A DNA stretch of 19,341 nt from Conidiobolus incongruus B7586 (lineage: Eukaryota; Entomophthoromycota; Entomophthoromycetes; Entomophthorales; Conidiobolaceae): contig JNEM01015527.1 in NCBI GenBank assembly GCA_000697335.1, forward strand, positions 1-19,341. Reading direction: 5' to 3'. The translations under genes and the position numbers were made by a program. Position 1 is the first letter of the stretch; each line of letters begins with the position of its first letter. Shown piece after piece: positions 1 through 10,478 of the stretch. The notes under the pieces are model-generated. The model made no database searches and had not been told where the DNA came from. It worked only from the letters and a program-made list of their open reading frames with translations.

Positions 1-1400
1 TATATTAATAAAATAAATATATTTTATTATGAACTATTTTAATCATTTATCAAAATATTTTTTAATTTTTTTCATTATAAAATATCTGAAATAATTATAA
101 TTTATTATATAAATATAAAGCAATATTAAAATTATAATTAATATTTAATGCAATATTAAAAAAATTTAAGAAACTAGAAATTTATTTGATATAATAAGAT
201 TTTATAATAATATGATAATTTTGAGTCATTTATATATAGTGATATATTTATATTTAAAATGAATATTTATAATATTTTTTTTAATTTGAGAGTAGTAATT
301 GATATAAATACTACCCTTATATAATGATACAAATTTACATGTATTTAATAAGATTAGTAAAATTTTGTTATATTTGAACAATATAGAGAATTTTATATTT
401 TCAAAAAAATATTATAAATTGCAATTTATAGTAAAGTTACTAGTAGCTTAAAAGTAATCAAAGTAACTAAGGCAATAATAATAATGGATATTAGGCTTAA
501 GAATATTTAAAAATTCAGCGATATATATAAGTTAATTTTAAACTTTATTAAAATATTTTAAATTTATTATAATATAATTTTATATGTATTAATTATTATC
601 AAGGATTTTGATATGTATTAAAAAAATCAACATAAAATTTAAAAGGATTTATTACAGTATATAGTAATTCTCAAATAATTAACAATAACCCGACATCTTA
701 TATTTTAGGTTTAATATAAAAACTTATTATTTTTATGTCAATATATTATATACATAATGCTATCTCTATAACTTATATATAAAATTTAAAATTATTGAGT
801 GTTGATAAATTCATTATTTGATATGAAGCAGAAGTATGATAAATATATAATTTTATAATTTTAATATTCTTAACTAATAAAATATAGATTTTAATAAAAT
901 TTTAATTTAATTCTTATTATTCTAATGTCAAAATGTTATAATGACGAATTTAATATTACTTTGTTAGTTGTTTCATAATTAGAACCAATATTAATATGTT
1001 ATATTTATGATATATTTCTATATAGAAAGTTAATACGATATATTGAAATTATTCTATTAACTATTATATATAATCAATCTATAAACCAAATATAAATATA
1101 TAAATGTGATTCTATTTATTTTACATACAATACAGTAACAATTATTAAATAAGAGGTTTATTCACGATTTATCTAATACCAAATTAAACAAATATTCATC
1201 CAAAAATAAGGTGTTACTAATTACTTCTATTTTCATTTAGAGAATATCAAATAAAAAATGAAGTTTTTGGAAAAGATCGAAAATATAAATAGAAAAAAAT
1301 GGATTAATCTGAATATCTATTTATTACTATTTAAACTACGTTTAACTATTGAAAATATTTAAGATACTTATAATATTTGATGATTAAAGACTTTTTAGAC
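1..1400. other. A/T-rich gene-free stretch
   Basis: I see no open frame of useful length, no RNA gene and no GC-rich island here. The stretch is dominated by A and T runs. The part from about 1120 to 1400 is slightly less extreme and may be the worn left end of the dispersed repeat that follows, but I could not align it with confidence. Confidence 0.6.
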
Positions 1401-2690
1401 AACTTTCTATATATTTATATATTTGTTTAACTAATATTACCAAGAATAACTATATATAAATTCTTCAACTAATTCAAAAATTAATAAATTTATCAAGATA
1501 ATTTTTTTTGACTAGCATAAATATTAAAAATCAGAAAAATAAAAATTAAAATTTATATTTAAATATGATTTTAACTTAATTAGTAAAAGATTAATATTAT
1601 ATTAATATTAAAAAAAAGGAAAATTTTTAATGCCTAAGTTATCAAATATATTAATTGGTTCAAAAAAATTAATTATAAATTAAATAAAAGAATATAGAGT
1701 TTTAAGCTATATATATAATATTTTTATCATGTTAATAATTATTGCTTAAATATTCATCATTTGATTTAATCATTCTTGAATCAAATATTAATTATCAAAA
1801 GTCTTTTATATTATTATAATTCAAACTTAATTATTAGACTTTTAAACCTATTTGAAATTTAATATTAATTTATAAAAAAAATTATATTTTTTTAAACTAA
1901 AAATATTTTATTAGCTGGGTTATTATTAGGATAGATATAAAACTATTCAAAGTTTATGTTAATTTAAAAAAATAATTTAATAGTTAATTCAATAAAAATA
2001 TAAATATAATACTTATTATTTAGTCAAGATTTACTAAATTATATTAATATTAATTATATAAAATTATTATATATTTTAATAAAAATATAAAAGAAAATTT
2101 TATTAAATAATTAAATATTAAATTAACCAAAGTAGTAATATTTAAATAAAATATATTAAAATATAACTAAAAAGTTTCTATAGTAAATTATTCTAATTAA
2201 TAAATTATATATCTTTTTATATAATTCTATTTAATATTATTGAAAAGTAAATTAAGTTAAAATAATTCTATTTAGGTATTTTAATTATTAAAAATTTTAT
2301 TAAGAAATAAATATAGAATATAATAATAAAATATAATAACATATGATATTCTTATATCATTCTTAAAAAGAAATAAATTAATTGCAAGGTTTACATTATG
2401 TTTTTAAATCACACTATTTTTAATTGGTGTTTTTAAGATAATTAAATAACACCTATTATTATTCAATAATTATGATATAAAAAAATAAAGCTGTAATTAA
2501 TTTTCCACTTAAAAATAATTGAAAACAACTATTATATCTAGTATATTCATTTTATTATAGCTTATATAATTAAAATTATTTAACAAATTAAAATATATAT
2601 TTATAAGAAAAAAATTAAATAAATTTAATTCTAATATAAATTATTAAATATCAGTCTTTGATAAAAAACTATTTTTTAAATGATAGAAAT
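1400..2690 (+). repeat. Dispersed repeat, copy A (strongly decayed)
   Basis: This stretch aligns collinearly and in the same orientation with 17540-18720. Shared anchors include a 13-mer (AATTGGTGTTTTT) at 2422 and 18453, a 16-mer (ttatataattaaaatt) at 2562 and 18596, and a 9-mer (tttaatcat) at 1765 and 17805. The spacings match: 657 versus 648 and 140 versus 143 bases. A 22-base block at 1421-1442 matches 17559-17580 with four differences. At all four, copy B has C or G where copy A has T or A. Copy A appears about 98 bases longer between this block and 1618. No reading frame survives in copy A. The family is unknown. It is an old fossil, and the ends are approximate. Confidence 0.6.
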
Positions 2691-3890
2691 TTCCTAGAAA
2701 TATAAGAGATATTATGAAAAATAAAAGTCAATATTATTTAAAAAATATCCATTTATTCCTATAAGTTATATATTAAAAATTTAATATAAAATTAATTTCA
2801 AGATAGTCTTATTTTTCAAAACTTGGAGTAATAATAAATTTAATGAAATTTGTTGGTCCATGGTTTTTTTAATCTTGAAACTGAAGTTACAAATTAAAAC
2901 CAGATATATGGCTTAATTTATCAAAAGAACTGAATGAGATATTATCATAATAATTGTATTTATTAAATAAGAAAGTTTTAAATTGTTTTATCAAATTAAT
3001 CAATTGATTGGACTGAAATATTATAATTAATCATTTTTTCTGTTTAGTGTCAATTTAAAAATTAAAACAATAAAAAATATTTTTCAAAAATATTGATTGT
3101 TAATTTTATAAAATGAAAAAATAATAAATTTAGAGAATATCAATTAAACAATGAGAATTATCTAATTATTGAAGTATGTAGACCTAGTACGCTTTAACTT
3201 ATATAGTAATCTCTATTTACATATATGGCAATACCTATAAAACCACTAAGACTTTTTAAAGTTTTATTATTCATGATTAGATAAATCGAATAAAATTTAG
3301 AAATTTGACTTTCCAAATTAGGTGGATTTTAATAAAAATTTAGAGAAAATAGTAAAAATCGGTGTATGGTACAAATTATTGTTTAAGATCTGTTATTTTG
3401 TTCAAATGTATAGTCATAATGTTTAATAATAAGTATTTGAACCTATAATTCAATATATTTAATAAAGAATATATAATACTTTAAGCGGATGAATTACAGA
3501 AGTTATAATTGATTATAATCTAATTTTGAAAAAATTTTCATTTTTATCAAATATTAAAGTTTAAAAAATATATATATAATAAAATAATATATAAATACAT
3601 AGCTATAATAAAAAGAGTTCAAAGTACTTTTTGTTCATATATATAAAATTGGAATTATTAAATAAATTATATCATAATATTTCAAAAAATATATTCAAAC
3701 TCTCTTTAAAAACTAGTAATTTGGAAATTTTTGTTTCATATAAAAATTAAATTTAAGGGCTTTTAATTATAAAGTTAAATTTCATTTTTATTCATATTCA
3801 AATTTGTTATAAACAGGAAAAAAAATTAAATGAACAGTATATAAATAACTGATTTATGGCCTAGAATGTGAATCTTATTATACTTAAATA
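2690..3890. other. A/T-rich gene-free stretch upstream of the 7-TM gene
   Basis: No frame, RNA gene or clear repeat was recognised. It presumably includes the promoter of the gene starting at 3891, but no convincing TATA or CCAAT element can be singled out in such A/T-rich sequence. Confidence 0.5.
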
Positions 3891-4685
3891 ATGATTATCA
3901 TGTTCGAAACAAAAGATTTCAATTACTTAACTCTTACTGGATCGGTATTTATATTTCTGGAAGCAGTTTTATTGCAACTCGCTCTACAATTGACCATTTA
4001 TAATAAATTTAATTTTTACATTCAATATATTGCAATATTAGGAACTATAATAACGAATTTAAGTATGCTATTGTGTGATCTGAGTGTGGACTCTTCTAAT
4101 AACTATATTTACGCGTTATTAACTAATACGGGTTATACTTTATATTGTTTCTTGTACTTTTTACTCTTTTTCAGACAAACTAAAATGCTATTTGGAATTC
4201 ATTTTAAAACAATTTACGAAATTTGTTTAATAGTATTCCTTGGTCTCTTAATACCTCAATTTTATACATATTGTATGGCTAATTGGTCTCAAGAAAATGG
4301 CCCTTACTTTGGCAAATTAACCAGTTTGATTGATTTTATACTTGTCAGTTTGCTCACCATTTGTGAAGCAGCTGTCAATTTGGCTGTGATTTACAAAATG
4401 GGACAAGCAAGTCGTAAAACCCGAAACGACCAGTATAACCTAATCATATTTAAACTATGCTTTGTACTCGTCCTTTTCTTGTTGATGGATGCCACAATAG
4501 TGATAATGACCGAAATGAACTATGGTACAATCGTCTACGGTATTAAAGCCTTAATTTACGCACTCAAAATTCAAACTGAATATGTTTGCTTGAGTAAATT
4601 GAGATATATGTATATAATTTTACAAAATTACGATAATGCTTACTCCAGACGTGCTTCAATGTTTTCAATCCCTCTAGATAAGTAA
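3891..4685 (+). CDS. Seven-transmembrane protein of unknown function
   Basis: This is a single-exon gene for 264 residues. I do not recognise the family. An in-frame TAA six bases upstream of the ATG makes this the first possible start; a second ATG three codons on (MFETK) is an alternative. Hydrophobic segments lie at about residues 14-35, 43-64, 73-95, 107-127, 144-168, 184-206 and 210-232. The N-terminus is short and polar, and the roughly 30-residue tail is polar with Arg and Ser (SRRAS). There is no signal peptide, catalytic motif or GPCR-type DRY/NPxxY signature. Seven helices with short loops suggest a small receptor-like or integral membrane protein, but that is shape only. Codons are more A/T-rich than those of the malate dehydrogenase downstream, which suggests modest expression. 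The coding case rests on the 264-codon open length in a very stop-rich background, the raised GC and the regular helix spacing. Confidence 0.8.
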   Translation: MIIMFETKDFNYLTLTGSVFIFLEAVLLQLALQLTIYNKFNFYIQYIAILGTIITNLSMLLCDLSVDSSNNYIYALLTNTGYTLYCFLYFLLFFRQTKMLFGIHFKTIYEICLIVFLGLLIPQFYTYCMANWSQENGPYFGKLTSLIDFILVSLLTICEAAVNLAVIYKMGQASRKTRNDQYNLIIFKLCFVLVLFLLMDATIVIMTEMNYGTIVYGIKALIYALKIQTEYVCLSKLRYMYIILQNYDNAYSRRASMFSIPLDK

Positions 4686-5010
4686 AATGAATTTTTAAAT
4701 CAAATTTTATTTAATTTATTATTTAATAAATAATATAATTATAATCTTAAATTATTTTTGATTTAAAAGAATAAAAATTTTCAATATAATTTTTTTATCA
4801 AAATAAATATAAGTAATTTAAATATATTTATATATCACATTATTATTGGTTAATAATTACAGTACTTTTAAAAAAATTTTCAAGTTATAAATACTGTGCA
4901 CTGCTTTTATTTGAATCACTCAATGAAAATGAATTTTCATTTTGTTTGACTTTGAGTTATAATTATTATACTACCATTGCTCAATACTTATCCAAAATAC
5001 AAATAATCAA

Positions 5011-5124
5011 CTTTCCACACCCTGAAAAATGTCTAGTTATATAATTCCAAAGTCACATCACTTCGTGCTTGCAAATACGATCAATTAAAGTAATATAATT
5101 CGCCATTACTAAGTGTGTGGAAAG
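5011..5124. repeat. Spaced 10-bp inverted repeat
   Basis: CTTTCCACAC at 5011-5020 is exactly reverse-complemented at 5115-5124, giving a 114-bp unit with 10-bp perfect terminal inverted repeats that are unusually GC-rich for this spacer. No target duplication is visible in the flanks (atcaa on the left, ctctt on the right). It could be a worn miniature DNA transposon or a chance or regulatory palindrome. Confidence 0.25.
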
Positions 5125-6070
5125 CTCTTAGTTTGTAAAATAGACAAAATATTAATCAAGAGTAGTATAATAACTATATTTGTATTGAATACATATCAAA
5201 TGATCGAACAATTGTCCAATAATTAAAATGTGAATAACTTAAAATGCCGAGATATATGCATCGGAATGGTTAAATAGATAAACAGAAATAACTCTCATAT
5301 TTTAAAACTTTATTTTGTCATCGAAGCAAAAAAAGTTAAAATGATTGACATATTATTGGATTCTTGTGTTTATAATACTAAATATATATACATATATATA
5401 TAGTATGAATATTATTATTTAAAATTTCAAATTATGCAAATTACTCTAAATAAGATTGAATAGGCAAATTTTGTTTACAAATTGCGAAATGGAAAATTAA
5501 AATTGATATTATTATCAATTTATTCAAAATAAAAATAATAAAAAGTTGTCAAATATAATATTTGAACTAATGATAATAATAAAAATAGTTAAATTTAATT
5601 ATCGAATATATTAGAGTTTTTATGAAAAAATAAGTTAACATAGTCATATAATAATATTTTAATTCAATCTGCAAAAATTTTAAAATTTTAACTATTTAAA
5701 AGAAATATTATAATTATATTATCAATATTATTGAAATTATATTTAATTTTATATTATTAGCTAGTTAATTATAATTTTAAAAAGTATATCTTAAATTTAT
5801 ATTATAACAAATTTATAAATTACCTCAAATGACCATTTAATAATTTTATAATTTGATTAAGAATATATTGCAAATAAACATATATGAATATTTTAAATAT
5901 AAAATTTAGATATTAATCTAATATTTATTAGGTGAAAATTTAATAATAAAACTATATTAAAGTATATTGACCCAACTAAGCTCTTTGTAAAATTCATTTT
6001 ACATAATATTTTCTAATAAAATAATTTGAATTTTTTGTACCACTTGAATGGGTTAAAGTGTAATATTGTA

Positions 6071-6092
6071 TATTATTATTATTATTATTATT
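6071..6092. repeat. (TTA)n microsatellite
   Basis: This is about seven uninterrupted units of a T/A trinucleotide. It is a simple slippage repeat in A/T-rich spacer. Confidence 0.8.
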
Positions 6093-6398
6093 AAAAATTA
6101 ATAATAACAAATTTTAAAAATCAGTGATTAAAATAAATTTTTATTAGGTTTTTGAAAGTTTTCAAAGTCATTATATGGGCATAGTTAAATAAGTTGCTCA
6201 GTAAGTTTTATAATATTAACCTATTACTAATTAATTTTATAAAATTACTAATTTAAGATAATATATAAAAGAATATTTAAATTAGGCATATAAATCATAG
6301 TATATGTATTGTGCTCTAAGTAATATAAATATAATAATATTACTATATTTTATTGAAATATAGGAAATATATGAAAATCTGAAATGAGAAAGGATTTC

Positions 6399-6405
6399 AA
6401 AAAAA
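6399..6405 (-). terminator. Pol III terminator of tRNA-Thr copy 1
   Basis: Seven A on the plus strand give a T7 run on the transcribed minus strand, 23 bases past the mature tRNA 3' end. It is the first run of four or more T downstream of that tRNA. Confidence 0.7.
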
Positions 6406-6428
6406 TTATATTAGAAACATCGCTATAA

Positions 6429-6501
6429 TGCCTTCTACCAGAATCGAACTGGTGACCTTCCGCTTACTAGGCGGACGCTCTGCCAACTGAGCCAAGAAGG
6501 C
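6429..6501 (-). tRNA. tRNA-Thr (anticodon AGU), copy 1
   Basis: The cloverleaf folds cleanly. A 7-bp acceptor stem GCCTTCT/AGAAGGC is followed by a D arm with A-box TGGCTCAGTTGG. The anticodon arm is TCCGC-CTAGTAA-GCGGA, where AGT after the invariant T33 gives anticodon AGU. The T arm is ACCAG-TTCGATT-CTGGT (B-box), and the discriminator base is A. The 73-base gene has no intron and no encoded CCA. It is identical, base for base, to the plus-strand copy at 10651-10723. An LTR-like insert begins 238 bp upstream of its 5' end. Confidence 0.97.
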
Positions 6502-6739
6502 TGGATTGCTAATAAAAATATATTTAAATAATCATACACAGCAACCTTCTCTATTATTATTTATTCTTATATTCAATCTTTATCACCCCAAACCACTTCA
6601 ATTCAAAAGGGTTCAAGTAATACACTAAAAAGCTATACTCTTATTTTAATATTATTTTTTAATAATTTTTTTTAGTTCTTCAATCCATTTGTATTAATTA
6701 TTCTATTTTTTTATACCTAAATTGTAAATCAAAAAATAT

Positions 6740-7070
6740 TGTCACGAGCCGGACGGCCCGTTCGTCCTTTATAATTAAATTCATTCGAGAACCCCGTCAC
6801 AGATCTACCTGCAACGTGACCACAAAAATACACCCGAGCAATGCAATCAATCGTTCCATCCAACGTACGGCTCGTACGCTGGGAAGACACGTCAAACAAA
6901 CTATTAATATACTGACTACAACCAAATTATCACGTCGGTCCTCTTCCTAGGGTACAGCCCTATAATCCAGGTTAAACAATAAATTACCCCTTTTATATCA
7001 CCAAACAGGTGCCGTCCCAGAAGACGACAATTTACAAGTTATTGGACACTTGACTTCCCAGCCAGTGTCA
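6740..7070. mobile_element. Probable solo LTR (331 bp), second family
   Basis: This is a sharply bounded GC-rich island in A/T-rich DNA. It begins TGTCACGAGCC and ends CAGTGTCA, so it has TG...CA ends, with a 4-base ATAT on each side (6736-6739 and 7071-7074) as a possible target duplication. A 5-base AATAT reading is possible if the right edge is set one base earlier. Read on the minus strand it ends CGTGACA, like the LTR at 10085-10640, and has a TATAAAAGGGG box about 85 bases in, so minus is the more likely orientation. No internal coding region is attached, hence solo LTR, Ty3-like by its ends. The retained GC suggests a fairly recent insertion. Boundaries and strand are less certain than for the other LTR. 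Confidence 0.6.
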
Positions 7071-7824
7071 ATATCATGAAATACTTTTTTTAATCCAAAA
7101 TTCATTTAACTTTCATTTTCTCTCTATTATCAATTATTCAAATTCACTTAAACTTTAGTCTAGTGTATTGATGATGGATTTCCTACAAATTGATGTTGAA
7201 TAGAGATATTAATGTTTAAAATTTTTAATTAATATCAATTCAAACATATTATTAAAATTTTATATTTTATAAGATAACACCCTTCTAATTAATAAATCAA
7301 TTTACATCTTTAGTTTTTATTGTTTTGAATAATCTTGTAAAAAGTTTTTCAAAATAGATTAAAATTTCATAAATGATCAAACTGATAAATTTCAATTTTT
7401 TATATTTTTCCAAGAATTTTAAAAAAATTATTAAAAAGGTTTAATAAATAAAAAATTCCAATTTAAGAGAAAAAATATATCGAACTTTGGTTGAATATTA
7501 ATGAATTATAATATTTTTTATGTAATACTATAATTGGATTATATCACACTAATCCAAGAAACCAAGTTTTGAAATTTAATTCAAAAACGAAACACCTTCA
7601 GAAATATTCAATCCCATAATTTAATTAATAAACATTAACTTCATTTAGTTCAATATTGTTGGTTTAATATTAACACAATCGAAAAAATATATAAATATCA
7701 ACAAATATAAAAAAACAATTAATATTAAATTCAAAATTAATTAAATATATTTAAATTTATTTTAATATTATACTAAATTTTATTTTTTTGCTTTAATAAA
7801 ATTAAATTTTAGACTATAACCATT
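7071..7824. other. A/T-rich spacer and TIM50 5' region
   Basis: No gene was seen. Just before the TIM50 start, a T-rich run ends in TTTTAG at 7807-7812, which could be the acceptor of a 5'-UTR intron. No donor can be chosen confidently. Confidence 0.5.
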
Positions 7825-9258
7825 ATGTTGCATTTATTGAGAAGACAGTTAATTTCTTCTAGATTCACATCTGCTCCACGATTTATCACTCCCTTTATTA
7901 AAAATTTCCATAATGCTTCTATTCGCCTTCAAGATGAAAAGCCTACTAAACCTGAAGTAGAAGCTGAAAAGAAGCCTATGGCTTCCCCTATTTTCACAAG
8001 TCCTCCTATTGAAGATGAAATTGCTCAACCTGTCCAAAAAGCTCAATCGGAAAAATCTAGCAGCCCTAAGGGTAAAACCAAACACTTTAAAACTAATGCC
8101 GAAATCAGAGGCAATACTTTAAGAAATAGATTGTTATTGATTTTATTTGCTATGGGCTCTTATGCTGCCTATTATTTATGTAAGTTTAAATAGAATTTAT
8201 AATTTTTGTTTTGAGAACTTATTTTATTATTTAGGCCGTGAATTTTCTGAAGAAGAGAAGGAATTACCTGATTGCCCTGTTGTAAGTTTTTTTTTATAAT
8301 TTCACAATTAATCTTTTTTTCTCATTTTTGTATTTAGAACGGTTCTTTATACGAACGTGCTAGCTTCCGTCTCAACCGCAACATCACTTATTTGAAGGAA
8401 CCTGCTTTCCAAATCTTATTACCTGATCAACCTCCTGCTCCTCCCGGTGAAAAACAAAGAATTACCCTTGTCATTAACTTGGATGAAACCTTGGTAAAGA
8501 CCATGTGGGATCGTGAACATGGTTATCGTTGCGCTAAACGCCCTGGTGTTGACAGATTCTTAGGCCTCATATCATGCCTATTTGAAACTGTCGTCTTCAC
8601 CTCCCAACAAAATTTCATTGCTGAAACCATTATCAAGAATCTCGACCCCTATCAAATGTATTTCCTTCACCACCTCTTCAGAGAACACACTCGCTTCCAT
8701 GATGGGAAGATTGTCAAGGATCTTTCTCATTTGAACCGTGACCTTAAGCAAGTCATTATCATGGATTCCAACCCTGATTCTTATTCCTTACAACCCGAAA
8801 ACGCCCTTGCTGTTCCCCCTTGGGATGGTAACCCAGACGATACCTACCTCTTAGACATTTTACCCTTCTTGGAAACTATATTCCTCACTCACCCCGATGA
8901 CGTTCGTGAGGTTCTTAAAGAATACCAAGGTAAGGATGTTCCTAAGGCTTTCGCCGAAAAGGAAAAGGCCGCTTTAGAGAAACTTGCATCCCAAAGCAAG
9001 GGAGGACTTCGTAGCTTACTCGGCGGTAACCAACGTCTCCCCATTAACCCCATTGAACAACGTCGTCGCTTGCTTGAAGCCAACTATGAACAACAGAGGC
9101 CGATAATAATGGCTGAAGCAGTCGCCCGTTACAAGGAATACGAAGAAGAGACTAAGAAATTGATGGAAGATAATAAGATGACTTTTATGGAAATGATCCA
9201 AAGAATGATGAATGGTCAAGGACCTGCTGGCCCTCCCCAAGCTACTCCCTCTCAATAA
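7825..9258 (+). CDS. TIM50: Tim50, TIM23 complex receptor subunit
   Basis: Tim50 is the inner-membrane receptor of the TIM23 complex, taking presequence proteins arriving through TOM. The model has three exons, 7825-8179, 8235-8281 and 8338-9258, with introns of 55 and 56 bp (GTAAGT donors, TTTAG acceptors). The joined frame gives 440 residues; yeast Tim50 is 476. An in-frame TAG upstream fixes the start. Residues 1-35 form a basic, acid-free mitochondrial presequence, 36-95 a polar charged matrix segment, and about 102-118 the single membrane helix. From about 165 an FCP1-like HAD domain matches Tim50: TLVINLDETLV, then AKRPG, then LNRDL with VIIMDSNPDSY near 266-284, then LQPENA. The usual first catalytic Asp of the DxDx(T/V) motif is Asn181, while Asp183 is kept. 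The protein is therefore predicted to lack phosphatase activity, as Tim50 generally does. The C-terminal 90 residues are charged and Gln/Pro-rich at the end. Confidence 0.95.
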
Positions 9259-10079
9259 TTTGTGAATCTTGAAATTCCAATTTGGTACATTTAGTAATAT
9301 TCAAACAATAAAATTAATATTATTATTTATTGTTTTGTTCATTTGATTTTTTTATTTAATCTATTAAAACACCCTTTCAGCTAGATTCCATGTTATAAAT
9401 TCATATGAATAATCGTAGCGGTATAGGATAATTTTGATAAATTATCGGAGTAAGAATCAAATTTACATAGCAATATGTGATATCACTTTAAACCCCAAAA
9501 TATAATCAATATTTCAATTTTATTATTTAAAAAATATCAAAATTAAGAAATTTTTCAATGTTATTCATTTTAATAATTATAATATATATTAATGAAATAT
9601 ATTTAAATTATATTAAAATGATTAGGTTGATTTAAGATGAAAATTTTGATATAGATAATAAAGTTAAATAAAAATTTAAATCTCTATAAAGTAATATAAT
9701 AAAAATATTAAAAAACAAATAAAGGTAAACAAAAATTAGGTACTAACTCTTTTTATTAATATATATAATTAAATGATGATTTTTTATTTAATATTTCTTT
9801 ATTTATCAACAATTAATATAATAGTGAATTAAAGTATATAATAATGATTTGAACAATAAATAAATATGATTTGAATTTATTATAAAATTGATGAATGTAT
9901 CAAATATTACGTTATTATATCAAATAGATTATTAGATATATATTGAAAAGATAGATATGATGAAGTTTGGATAAATTAAAAAAGAATTATATTATTAAAT
10001 AAATTAAGAAAAAGTAATTATTAATGATTTAACAAATACAATTAAGTTTACATCAAATATAGTAATTTAATTAAGTTAT
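9259..10079. other. A/T-rich spacer downstream of TIM50
   Basis: It includes the TIM50 3' UTR, with an AATAAAAT-like signal near 9306. Otherwise I see no frame, RNA gene or repeat. It ends at the target duplication of the LTR insertion. Confidence 0.5.
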
Positions 10080-10084
10080 ATCAA

Positions 10085-10288
10085 TGTCACGGTTATTAGC
10101 TCTTGGAGCGTCATTGAGGACACTGACACAGCCATTCTGTAGGCCAGATTGTGAAACATGATACCTACCAGCTGGGGTAAACTACCAATGATCAGATCTC
10201 TGGCTATTCGGCCTTGATCACTTGTAAATGGGGCTTTGTACAGAGCGACTAGACCAGCAGCAACAGTGGCGGCGTTAGGATCCGACAT
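10085..10288 (-). other. Open frame in the LTR running to its edge (Gag start?)
   Basis: From an ATG at 10288 (MSDPNAATVAAG...) 68 codons stay open to the last base of the LTR. A further in-frame ATG lies six codons earlier, at 10306. The predicted peptide is Ala/Leu-rich and non-repetitive (QGRIARDLIIGSL, LVGIMFHNLAYRM). Because the frame is open exactly to the LTR end, it may be the beginning of a Gag-like protein that, in a full element, would start within the 5' LTR. That is inference: I do not recognise the family. The frame may also be incidental. It is a fossil fragment here. Confidence 0.4.
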
Positions 10289-10455
10289 GCTAAAAGATGG
10301 AATCAAGGAATATCAATAGGAACGGGTTTAGAAGGATTAGTGTAAAATGACTCAAGTGGAACTATAAGCAGTTACTTGAGTATACCAAAAGGGTTGGCTT
10401 TGGATGTAGGAAAAAGGTTTATTAATGTAAGAAAGTAAGGTAAGAGAGAGAGATC

Positions 10456-10478
10456 AAGAAGGGAGCCGAGCCCTTCTT
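10456..10478. promoter_or_regulatory. Perfect hairpin beside the LTR TATA box
   Basis: AAGAAGGG at 10456-10463 pairs perfectly with CCCTTCTT at 10471-10478 across a 7-base loop. In the LTR sense (minus) orientation the hairpin overlaps and follows the TATAAG box. It would therefore lie at or very near the transcription start and the 5' end of the element RNA. Confidence 0.5.

Larger units (their letters stand above)
4686..6428. other. A/T-rich spacer with a microsatellite
   Basis: No gene was recognised. A subregion at 4900-5330 is slightly richer in G and C but has no long frame. It holds a 9-bp near-contiguous palindrome at 4922-4941 and a spaced inverted repeat at 5011-5124. A TTA/ATT trinucleotide microsatellite lies at about 6071-6092. 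Confidence 0.6.

Noticed and set aside
6740-7070. Considered as a conserved non-coding RNA or gene fragment because of its high GC and short hairpins (e.g. GGACG/CGTCC at 6751-6767)
   Set aside because: TG...CA ends, flanking ATAT copies, a TATA box and sharp composition edges fit an LTR better; no coding frame is present.
7849-8085. Antisense frame over TIM50 exon 1
   Set aside because: The sense strand has a clear presequence, splice sites and Tim50 continuity, so the antisense frame is incidental.
8889-9255. Antisense open frames within TIM50 exon 3
   Set aside because: Shadow frames of the sense gene; composition follows the sense codons and no family is recognisable.
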